NCBI GenBank assembly: GCA_022827885.1 | Contig: JAJEIP010000011.1 | Coordinates: 1-64,000, forward strand | DNA from: Candidatus Poribacteria bacterium | GTDB lineage: Bacteria; Poribacteria; WGA-4E; WGA-3G | Direction of reading: 5' to 3' | DNA: 64,000 nucleotides | In this document: positions 34,462 to 42,134 of the stretch, piece by piece | How positions within the stretch are numbered: position 1 is the stretch's first letter | Layout: every line of letters begins with the position of its first letter | Program-made: the position numbers and the translations under genes | Notes under the pieces: generated by a model | The model's database searches: none | Told to the model about the DNA's origin: nothing | Seen by the model: only the letters and a program-made list of their open reading frames with translations

Positions 34462-36009
34462 ATGAGATTTGATACAATTATTACAGGCGGGAACATCATT
34501 GACGGAACGGGTGAGCGAGAACCGTTTATCGCGGATATCGGCATTCAGGGGGACCGGATTGCCGATATCGGTGATCTTTCGGAGGCAGAAACACCGCGTC
34601 GAATTTCTGCGGCGCGACAGGTTGTCTGCCCGGGTTTCGTTGATGTGCATGTGCATTCTGAAATCGCGCTGCTCGGCGGTCGAGACCAGTTCGCCGCTGT
34701 CAGTCAAGGTGTGACGACCCATTTAGCCGCACCGGATGGCTTCGGATGGGCTCCTTTATCACCAGAACAGGCGCGAGAGATGTGGCACTACACACAATTC
34801 GCTTATGGTGATGCGGCGGTCCCACTCAATTGGCAAACACCAGATGAATATCTCAGCATGTTTGAGGGACGAATCCCGGCAAACCTCTATCCACAGGTGC
34901 CCCACTGTGCGGTTCGGCTCGGCGCGATGGGATGGGAGCCGCGCCCAGCGACGCCTGATGAATTGAAAGTGATGGAACGCACAACGCGTGAATGGTTGGA
35001 GGCGGGTGCGTGTTGCCTCTGTTTAGGACTCGACTATCAACCCTCCGCGAATGCCGATGTGCACGAACTGGTGTATCTCTCAAAAATTGCGAAGGCTTAC
35101 GATGCCATCTACGCTGCGCACATCCGCTACCGCATTCTCGGTAGAAGACAGGCGTGGGAGGAGACGATTGAGATTGCACAACGCGCCGAAATTCCTGTGC
35201 ATATTTCGCATGAGCGTGTTGACGATGAAGCCGCCGACGTGCTGGAACGGGTAGAGAAAGAGCAGATAGATTTGACGTTTGAGTCCTACCTCTATCCTGC
35301 CGGTATGACGCACCTCGCTATGATGCTCCCGATGGAATATCAGACCGGCGCGCCTGTTGACATGTTGGCATATCTACAAGACCCCGAAGTCCGAGAAAAA
35401 TCGATCGCATACCTACGCGGTGAATTGCGCAACGGGAACCAGATCGTGGGTTACAACCGGTCGGGTAGATTTATCGGGATGACGCTCGCCGAAGCCGCTG
35501 AAAGCGAAGGGAAGTCGCATGAAGCGTTCGCCTTCGATTTCATTCAGGAAGAAGCCGCGATTGAAACCTTTGTAATGCCGTGGGCAACCCCGCCCGAAGA
35601 GAATGAACGCATTTTGAACCGCACGGCGAGCCATCCCCGCATGATGATTGCCAGCGACGGTGTCTACAACATTCCGCATCCACATCCACGGAGTTACGGA
35701 TGCTTCGTGCAATATCTGGGCAAATTCGTTCGCGAACGCCAGTTGGTTTCATTGAAGGAAGCCATCTATAAAATGAGCGGTTTTCCAGCGGAGCGTTTTC
35801 GACTCGCCGACCGCGGAAGAATCGATCGAGGTCTCGCCGCGGATATCGTTGTCTTCGATCCGGAGACTGTCGCAGACAGGTCTACGTGGGCGGACCCCGT
35901 GCAATCTCCCGTCGGTGTAAACTATGTGTTCGTCAATGGCGTTTCGGTTGTTGGAGATGGGGACGTGACGGGGCAGCTGCCCGGTAGAGTTTTGCGTCAA
36001 CAACGATAG
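34462..36009 (+). CDS. D-aminoacylase-like amidohydrolase
   Basis: A 515-residue metal-dependent hydrolase of the N-acyl-D-amino-acid deacylase/dihydroorotase group. DTIITGGNIIDGTGEREPFI starts the composite beta-domain, VCPGFVDVHVHSEIALLGG carries the metal-binding H-x-H, HISHERVDDEA a further His, and MIASDGVYNIPHPHPRSYG the catalytic Asp region. GRIDRGLAADIVVFDPETV is the C-terminal closing element. It would cleave an acyl or amide bond in a D-amino-acid derivative or related compound. It is followed 25 bases later by a flavoprotein gene. Confidence 0.87.
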   Translation: MRFDTIITGGNIIDGTGEREPFIADIGIQGDRIADIGDLSEAETPRRISAARQVVCPGFVDVHVHSEIALLGGRDQFAAVSQGVTTHLAAPDGFGWAPLSPEQAREMWHYTQFAYGDAAVPLNWQTPDEYLSMFEGRIPANLYPQVPHCAVRLGAMGWEPRPATPDELKVMERTTREWLEAGACCLCLGLDYQPSANADVHELVYLSKIAKAYDAIYAAHIRYRILGRRQAWEETIEIAQRAEIPVHISHERVDDEAADVLERVEKEQIDLTFESYLYPAGMTHLAMMLPMEYQTGAPVDMLAYLQDPEVREKSIAYLRGELRNGNQIVGYNRSGRFIGMTLAEAAESEGKSHEAFAFDFIQEEAAIETFVMPWATPPEENERILNRTASHPRMMIASDGVYNIPHPHPRSYGCFVQYLGKFVRERQLVSLKEAIYKMSGFPAERFRLADRGRIDRGLAADIVVFDPETVADRSTWADPVQSPVGVNYVFVNGVSVVGDGDVTGQLPGRVLRQQR

Positions 36010-36034
36010 ATGGTGCAACGTGGAGGGGAGAACC

Positions 36035-37468
36035 GTGGATGTATATGATATAACAATTATCGGTGGCGGAAGTGCCGGACTCGTGCTTGCCGTGGCGGGT
36101 GCTAAATTGGGTAAGAAGACCGCGCTCGTGGAGAAACACCGCATCGGTGGCGACTGTCTCTGGACGGGATGTGTGCCTTCCAAAGCACTCCTGAAAGCAG
36201 CGAAGGTCGCAAATTACGTCAAAGACGCTGAGAAATACGGCATTGCCAGCACCCCTACAACACTTGACTGGCAACGTGTGATGGCGTATGTGAGAAGCAC
36301 TCAACACGTCATAGAGGAGGAGCACGACAATCCTGAGCGATTCCGTGAGATGGGCGTTGATGTCATCTTCGGCAACGGGCATTTTGCGTCCGCTGAGAGT
36401 TTTGTTGTGGAGGATACTGAAAGCGGTCAGACCCGCACGCTTAAGAGTAAAAAGTTCGTAATTAGCACGGGGTCCCGCCCTGTTCCGCCGCCTATACCGG
36501 GTTTGGAATCTTGCGACTATCTTGACAGTGAGAACGTCTGGGATCTTGAAGCGTTTCCCAATCGGTTGCTCGTTGTGGGCGCGGGTCCAATCGGTATTGA
36601 ACTCGGACAGGCGTTTCATCGTCTCGGTGCGGATGTGACGATAGCGCAACGGAGTGAACGCATTCTGACGAAAGAGGATGTGGATATTTCTGAACAGATG
36701 CTGCGTTACCTCCGCGAGGAAAGGATCACGATCCGACTGAATACGAGTATCGCAGGCGTTGTAAAAAATCGGGAAGGCACAACTGTTACGTTTAGCGATA
36801 GTGAAAATGGAAGTGTAGAGCAGTCTTTTGATAACATTTTGATTGCCGCGGGACGCGCACCGAACGTTGAGGGTTTAGCGCTTGACAAAATCGGGGTGCA
36901 GGTTGGTACACGTGGGATTGAAGTGAACAATAAACTTCAAACGAGCGTGAAAAATATCTATGCCGCAGGCGATGTGATCGGACATTACCTGTTCACACAT
37001 GTTGCGGCGTTTCAGGCGCAGCTGCTCCTCCGAAATATCTTTTTCCCACTTTCTCAAACGATTAACTACGCTGTCGTGCCGTGGACAACCTTCTGTGATC
37101 CAGAAGTTGCCCGTTGCGGGTTAACAGAAGCGGAAGCACGCGAGAAATATGGGGACGTTGATGTATTTACGCTGGACCAAGGGGATGTCGACAGAGCCGT
37201 TGCTGAAGGTGAGACACACGGCTTCAGCAAAGTCATCGCGAGTCGGTGGACTGGAAAAATATTAGGTGTGCATCTCGTTGGTGCAAACGCCGGCGAGGTC
37301 ATCCACGAGTATATCCTTGCGATGCAAGAGGGGATTCCGTTGCGGAAATTGAGCGGGATGATTCACGTGTACCCGACGTTTTCGAGCAGTGTCTGGCGCG
37401 TGGCAGGTAAGTGGTTCTCGGAAGGCACACTGATTCAGACGTTACGGAAGTTGATCCCATCAGGTTGA
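36035..37468 (+). CDS. FAD-dependent pyridine nucleotide-disulfide oxidoreductase
   Basis: About 477 residues of the class I flavoprotein reductases (dihydrolipoamide dehydrogenase / mercuric reductase-like). YDITIIGGGSAGLVLAVAGA binds FAD. GGDCLWTGCVPSKALLKAAK holds the redox disulfide Cys41/Cys46. LLVVGAGPIGIELGQAF binds NAD(P)H. The C-terminal interface has HVYPTFSSSVW instead of the H-x-x-P-T-x-x-E of true lipoamide dehydrogenase, so the acid-base His-Glu pair is incomplete. It is more likely a YkgC/MerA-like enzyme than E3. GTG at 36035 has GGAGGGGAG upstream. Confidence 0.85.
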   Translation: MDVYDITIIGGGSAGLVLAVAGAKLGKKTALVEKHRIGGDCLWTGCVPSKALLKAAKVANYVKDAEKYGIASTPTTLDWQRVMAYVRSTQHVIEEEHDNPERFREMGVDVIFGNGHFASAESFVVEDTESGQTRTLKSKKFVISTGSRPVPPPIPGLESCDYLDSENVWDLEAFPNRLLVVGAGPIGIELGQAFHRLGADVTIAQRSERILTKEDVDISEQMLRYLREERITIRLNTSIAGVVKNREGTTVTFSDSENGSVEQSFDNILIAAGRAPNVEGLALDKIGVQVGTRGIEVNNKLQTSVKNIYAAGDVIGHYLFTHVAAFQAQLLLRNIFFPLSQTINYAVVPWTTFCDPEVARCGLTEAEAREKYGDVDVFTLDQGDVDRAVAEGETHGFSKVIASRWTGKILGVHLVGANAGEVIHEYILAMQEGIPLRKLSGMIHVYPTFSSSVWRVAGKWFSEGTLIQTLRKLIPSG

Positions 37469-37488
37469 CCGAATTTATAGACGATCCT

Positions 37489-37554
37489 GTTTGTAGTAGG
37501 GAGACCATTCATTGCCCGTTGTTGATGTGCGAGAAATCGCACACCTACGAACCT
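37489..37554. repeat. dispersed palindromic element, family B copy 2
   Basis: TTTGTAGTAGG...ATTCATTGCCCGTT at the left and GTGCGAGAAATCGCACACCTACGAAC at the right match the arms of the element at 24643-24714. It sits between the convergent flavoprotein and TolB-like genes and may serve as their terminator. Confidence 0.6.
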
Positions 37555-37581
37555 ACCGTAGAATTCAAAACGGATAGAACG

Positions 37582-38553
37582 CTACTGTTTCAGTTTCCCC
37601 CATGTGGTCGTGAGCAACTGCGGTTGTGGCGAAACAGGCAACGCAAACTCTGGATCAAACCAACCGCCCATATAATTCCATCCCTCGTGGGTGAGTTGGA
37701 CCGGCTTCCCACCGTCCAAGGCGACTTTGAAGATGTGTAAATTCCTGTTAATAAGTTGTGTATATAGGAGTTCGGTGCCATCGGGAGACCAGATCGGATT
37801 GGTAGCCCGTGTTGTAAGGGTTCCCACGATCTCTTGCGGATCTGTCCCATCGCGGTTCACAATGTAGATTGCCTCTTCCCTGAAGCCGTCAATGTGCCAG
37901 GAGAAAGCGAGTTTATCGCCACTTGGAGACCATGCGGGGCCCCGAACCCACATCGGTTCCTTGGGGAAAGGGAAGAACTTGACTCTTTTCGTTTTGACAT
38001 TGAGTAAACTAAAACGTCTCGGTTTGTTCAAGGCGCCGCTGCGAAAGATGATTTCTGTGCCATCAGGAGACCATACCGGTGAGTAACCAATCGCTACACG
38101 CTCTTCATCTTTTCCATCGATTGTGCCAATATAGAGCAAATTGTTTCCAATTTTTCCATAACTATAGGCGATGTGTTTGCCATCAGGAGACCAGGTGGGA
38201 GTATCTCGTATTTTCCATTTGTCAAACACCTTTCGGACATTAGAGCCATCTGGTTCCATGAGATACAAATCCCAATTCCCCCATCCCTTCTCTTTCTGCT
38301 CACGATCAGAGACGAAAAGGATGTGTTCGCCTGTTGGCGACCAAACTGCATAAATATCGTTTGCGCGGTGATTGGTGATATTAACCTGCTCACTTCCATC
38401 CGGATTCATCAGATAAATTTCACGATTTCCATCACGAGATGACGCGAATACAATTTTTGCCGTATTGGGTGCTTTGGCAAGCACTGGACAGACGCTTACG
38501 CATGACATGACAATACTGAGTGCCCAGAAAACAAGTAGGCATTTCTCTCGCAT
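37582..38553 (-). CDS. secreted TolB-like beta-propeller with TTTWGxLK tag
   Basis: About 323 residues from the ATG at 38553 (AAGGGG upstream); a longer frame to 38646 lacks this. Signal peptide to VLA. The body is built of PD40/TolB repeats with the NPDGSEQVNIT and WSPDGKHIAYS signature in each blade, about six in all. TolB-like propellers bind partners in the periplasm or on the surface. The tail LLTTTWGKLKQ is the shared C-terminal signature. It is closely similar in repeat words to the genes at 39845-40855 and 40881-41356, so the three are paralogues. Confidence 0.85.
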   Translation of the reverse strand: MREKCLLVFWALSIVMSCVSVCPVLAKAPNTAKIVFASSRDGNREIYLMNPDGSEQVNITNHRANDIYAVWSPTGEHILFVSDREQKEKGWGNWDLYLMEPDGSNVRKVFDKWKIRDTPTWSPDGKHIAYSYGKIGNNLLYIGTIDGKDEERVAIGYSPVWSPDGTEIIFRSGALNKPRRFSLLNVKTKRVKFFPFPKEPMWVRGPAWSPSGDKLAFSWHIDGFREEAIYIVNRDGTDPQEIVGTLTTRATNPIWSPDGTELLYTQLINRNLHIFKVALDGGKPVQLTHEGWNYMGGWFDPEFALPVSPQPQLLTTTWGKLKQ

Positions 38554-38660
38554 TATGAACCCCTTAATTGAAACGGACACCCTCTGACGTGAGGAAAGCG
38601 ACTGAAAAAAACTTTTCTGGGATGTGAAGAAATCTCTCGGTAGCACCTTGGGTTAATGTA

Positions 38661-39485
38661 TTAAAAACGCTTTAGACGTCCCCAGACCGTCGCGAGTTTT
38701 GCTTTCGGCGTTACCGATAATCCACCGCTGTCCGGGATACTGTCGCCAGTGATGACAATATTGTCGAATATCGCCCTCTGGTTCGAGAGACCCAAACCCG
38801 CTGCGCCCATCGAGAAGTCGTGGAATCCGTTTAAATCTAATGGATGAAATATCTTTATATTTCCCGGTTTAGGGGGATGCGCCTTTTTGGCAGCTTCACG
38901 ATTCTTGAAGGTTTGATGGTTTGGAAGTTGAACGGGTCCAATAACCAGTTTACCGTTAATCCAAAAGTTTAGGGTATTTTCTTCAACTGCCAATTTTAAC
39001 TGCGACCACCTGTTTAATTTTAAAGAGCGATGGAGCTCGGAATGGCTATAGAAAATTGTGTTTCGGTCATGAAAATTACCAGTACCAAGCAGAGCCTCGG
39101 AGGCGTGTTCGCGAAATGACGGCAAATCGCCGATGACACACCATGCCACCCAACTCCCCTTGATTCGGGCGGCAATAGCGATATTGCTGCGACCCGGTTT
39201 ACCAAGCGGTTTGACATCAAATTCGATGGTGTAATCGCGCCAGGTCTCATCACCAATTGTGAGCAAACGCGTGCTCTCATCAGGACTTACCGCATGGAGT
39301 TCACCGTCAACAATTTCCCAAGAACCGGGAGGCGGATCGTCCACATCAAGAAAAAGAAAATCCTGGGTCGAAATAAGTTCCTGCCACGCATCCAAGTTTT
39401 CGTTATCAAAATTCTCTCGAAACACCCCTGCCCTTGCTGAAAAAGTAAAGAGGAAAATCATACTTGCAATCATTAATAGTTTCAT
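38661..39485 (-). CDS. secreted DUF1080/LamG-like protein with TVWGxLK tag
   Basis: A 274-residue exported protein. The signal peptide ends near ARA. VFRENFDNENLDAWQEL and PGSWEIVDGELHAVSPDEST are the typical opening of 3-keto-disaccharide hydrolase/DUF1080-type or concanavalin-like domains. NRWSQLKLAVEENTLNFWING and FHDFSMGAAGLGLSNQRAIFDNI close the sandwich. It is predicted to bind glycans extracellularly. The end, KAKLATVWGRLKRF, carries the shared signature. The upstream gap holds a 33-base tandem repeat. Confidence 0.82.
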   Translation of the reverse strand: MKLLMIASMIFLFTFSARAGVFRENFDNENLDAWQELISTQDFLFLDVDDPPPGSWEIVDGELHAVSPDESTRLLTIGDETWRDYTIEFDVKPLGKPGRSNIAIAARIKGSWVAWCVIGDLPSFREHASEALLGTGNFHDRNTIFYSHSELHRSLKLNRWSQLKLAVEENTLNFWINGKLVIGPVQLPNHQTFKNREAAKKAHPPKPGNIKIFHPLDLNGFHDFSMGAAGLGLSNQRAIFDNIVITGDSIPDSGGLSVTPKAKLATVWGRLKRF

Positions 39486-39611
39486 GCTTGTCTCCTTTTA
39501 CTACCTGTAACTCAAATTGCTACCTATCATAACCGTAGCACTTTCTTCGGCTTGCGGTCACTTAAATATGCTGTCTATAGACATATTGAAGAAATCCGTA
39601 GTTCTTTATCA

Positions 39612-39677
39612 GACTCACGTTTACATCCTTAACGTGGATTCGACGACTCACGTTTACATCCTTAACGTGGATTCGAC
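39612..39677. repeat. tandem 33-base duplication with inner inverted repeat
   Basis: Two perfect adjacent copies (39612-39644, 39645-39677) begin GACTCACGTTTACATCC and end GTGGATTCGAC. Each contains CACGTT...AACGTG, which can form a short hairpin or a dimeric protein site. It lies about 130 bases upstream of the DUF1080-like gene. Confidence 0.85.
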
Positions 39678-39706
39678 GTAAGCGCGGTTAGAAAAAAAGC
39701 CCTTTC

Positions 39707-39754
39707 AGTTATTAAAGACACAGTGTTAGGGTGGGAAAGGTGCATAATCTTACA
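39707..39754. repeat. intergenic element, family C copy 1
   Basis: GTTATTAAAGACACAGTG...AAAGGTGCATAATC matches GTTGTTAAAGACACAATT...AAGGGTGCATAATG at 45300-45347 over about 48 bases. The rest of 39486-39844 shows no gene. Confidence 0.6.
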
Positions 39755-39844
39755 GAGGTGGAAGGAATTTGAGAAAACTAATGATTTTTCGGAGAGAATT
39801 TTCCAAATGTTTATGTCAAACGCACATTAATTAAAGAGTGGACT

Positions 39845-40855
39845 TCAGTTCCCTTTCTTTACATCTCCCCACGTCGTCGTTAGCAATTGTGGTTGTGGTA
39901 AGACAGACAACGCATACGCCGGATCGAACCAATCTGCATGAAGATTTCGACCATTGGCAGTCAGTTGTTTCGGCTTCTTTCTACCCAATATAAGTCTGAA
40001 GAGTTGTGTCTCACCGAAATCTCGGAGAACTTCTTTAACTTCTTGTTGGTAAAGCAGTGCATCCCCGCGTGGAGACCATACCGGATAATCAGCCTTGAAA
40101 TCGCCTTGAGTTACGACGGGTTCCACGCCCGTACCATCTCGATTTACAATATACACTTTCAAATCATTAAAGTTTTTAAGACGACACGGCTGATTCTGAA
40201 TACACGCTACGCCAGCGAACGCAAGCTGTTTCCCATCAGGAGACCACTCGACGTTGAACATTACAAACTGAAGTTCTGGAAGTAGCGGCTCTACCGTTCG
40301 CGTCTGTAAATTAACAATATGTGTTCTATGGAATCGGACAATATTATCAAAGGCGATCTCTGTTCCATCCGGAGACCAAGCAAGATTGACATAGAGAAGA
40401 TCGTCTACAGGCGTCAACATCTCAACCTCGTTACCATCTTTTGTGGCGATGTTTAATGTTTGTTGGACCCCGCTGTGCACGTAGGCAATCCGTTTGCCGT
40501 CAGGAGACCAGATAGGGGCGACACGGCGGGACTTTTCCTCAAATACGCGACGGACATTGCTCCCATCTGGTTCCATTAGATATAGGTCGTGCATGCCTTC
40601 TCGGGCTGACACGAAAAGGATGTGTTCACCTGTCGGTGACCAAGTAGGCTGCATATCATCTGCTGGGTGTTCAGTAAGGTTGATTTTGTTATGTCCGTTA
40701 ATATCCATAATGAAGATGTCTCGTTTATTAGCTAAGTGTACTGAGGCGAACACTATTTTGGCAGTGTCGGGTGCCTTAGCAAAAACTGGACAAATGCTCG
40801 CGCATAACATGACGACACTGAGTGCGTATAGAACAAACAGGCGTTTCTCTCGCAT
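39845..40855 (-). CDS. secreted TolB-like beta-propeller with TTTWGxVK tag
   Basis: A 336-residue exported propeller. The signal peptide ends at VFA. Repeats such as WSPTGEHILFVSAREGMHDL, YLMEPDGSNVRRVFEEKSRR and WSPDGKRIAYV mark five to six PD40 blades. The final LLTTTWGDVKKGN is the shared signature. It is a paralogue of the gene at 37582-38553, sharing whole phrases such as QPQLLTTTWG and TAKIVFAS, which points to recent tandem duplication. Sequence between blades has diverged more than the two ends. Confidence 0.85.
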   Translation of the reverse strand: MREKRLFVLYALSVVMLCASICPVFAKAPDTAKIVFASVHLANKRDIFIMDINGHNKINLTEHPADDMQPTWSPTGEHILFVSAREGMHDLYLMEPDGSNVRRVFEEKSRRVAPIWSPDGKRIAYVHSGVQQTLNIATKDGNEVEMLTPVDDLLYVNLAWSPDGTEIAFDNIVRFHRTHIVNLQTRTVEPLLPELQFVMFNVEWSPDGKQLAFAGVACIQNQPCRLKNFNDLKVYIVNRDGTGVEPVVTQGDFKADYPVWSPRGDALLYQQEVKEVLRDFGETQLFRLILGRKKPKQLTANGRNLHADWFDPAYALSVLPQPQLLTTTWGDVKKGN

Positions 40856-40880
40856 GATAGACTCCTTTGAAAGAGCGACT

Positions 40881-41356
40881 TCAGTTTCCTTTCTTTACGT
40901 CTCCCCATTGGGTTGTTAGCAACTGTGGTTGTGGTGAGACTGACAGCGCATACGCCGGATCGAACCAATCTCCTGTAAAATGCCAAAACTTTGGATCCGT
41001 TTTCCGTCTGGTGACCATGTCGGGTGTCTTCTATCCGCTGATTTGCCAAAGACCCGTTTCACATTTTTCCCATCTGCATCCATAAGATACAGGTCGCGGA
41101 CCCCATCTCGATCGGAGACGAAAAGGATGTGTTCGCCTGTTGGGGACCAGATGGATGAGACATCATCTGCGCGGTGATTGGTAATGTTGACTTGCTCACT
41201 TCCATCCGGGTTCATCAGATAAATTTCTGAATTTTGTTTGCCGTCGATTAGCGAAAACGCAATTTTAGAGGTTTGGAGTGCTTGTGCCAAGACGCTGCAA
41301 AGGCTTGAACAGAAAAGCATGAGACTCAAAGCAGAAAGAAGTCGTGCGAATTTCAT
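40881..41356 (-). pseudogene. TolB-like paralogue with internal deletion and frameshift
   Basis: From the ATG at 41356 the frame reads a signal peptide (RLLSALSLMLFCSSLCSVLA) and about three PD40 units to WSPDGKRIQ. It then leaves frame near 40993. In another frame the normal family end resumes (GDWFDPAYALSVSPQPQ, then LLTTQWGDVKKGN and TGA at 40881-40883). About 200 residues present in the two paralogues are missing. The deletion joined the third blade to the tail out of frame, so the encoded product has neither a complete propeller nor the tag. Confidence 0.8.
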
Positions 41357-41612
41357 GAAATATCCCCAATCTAAATCTATACTTAATTTTATTGTCGAAT
41401 TCACGTTATTATAACACAAATTTCTCTCAGGGTGTGGCGATATTTTGTTGAAGGTCAAGATTCGGAGATCACCGCTACTGGGAGTTTTTTATAGGCGGGA
41501 ATTCTGATTCCTAACAATATCGGAAACCATCGACTGACGGATGCCAAGTGGAAGGGTAGAAGAAGAGTGACGAACAAGTTCTAATGATTTAGCATCGTTT
41601 AAACTGGCGGGG

Positions 41613-42086
41613 TTAATTTTGACGTTCTGTCTTCAACGCTCCCCAGTGAGTTGGGAGTTTGTCATTCGCTGTGACGGCACGAAAGCCCGTCCCAAATACC
41701 ATGACGCTGGCGAAATTCACCTTATTTTCTCCTGTGCCGCCGAAGACATAGATGTTGCCGTTGGCTACCGCTGCGCCAAAAGGTAAAACCGGTATTGCTG
41801 TCTCAGCATTCGTGCGTGGCGTTGGCATATCGGCGACCTGCTACCAACTATTCGTTTTTGGGTCATAGACCTCAATCGTTGAAAGTCCATACGGACCGCG
41901 CCTATTTTGAAAAGGCGTGCCACCGATAAGATAAATCTTACCATCCACTACGGCAGTCGCGAAGCCAGTTCGCAGCGTCGGAAGTTCAGAAATTACGTGC
42001 CATTTTTCGGCGGCAGGAAGATTGGCAACGCTGATACCTAACAGTGTGCACAGGATCAGGATTGCGAAGATCAAATAGGTTTTCAC
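41613..42086 (-). pseudogene. kelch-repeat secreted protein split by an in-frame TAG
   Basis: The ATG at 42086 starts a signal peptide and one kelch unit (LRTGFATAVVDGKIYLIGGT, IEVYDPKTNSW). TAG at 41843-41841 stops it exactly where kelch repeats have a variable residue after the Trp. The same frame continues QVADMPTPRT, a second unit (AAVANGNIYVFGGTGENK) and the signature DKLPTHWGALKTERQN. Restoring one codon gives about 157 residues. It is either a recent nonsense pseudogene or a readthrough gene; an internal ATG at 41828 could also yield a leaderless piece. Confidence 0.75.
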
Positions 42087-42134
42087 GGTTTACCTCCATT
42101 TAAGATTGAGATCTATCCCATTGTAGAACGTATT

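Noticed and set aside
35933-36649. A 238-codon minus-strand frame
   Set aside because: Antisense to the amidohydrolase and flavoprotein genes; no domain.
40753-41049. A 98-codon minus-strand frame spanning the end of the collapsed TolB-like gene
   Set aside because: It is the out-of-frame reading of the deletion junction and of the next gene's signal peptide, not a separate gene.
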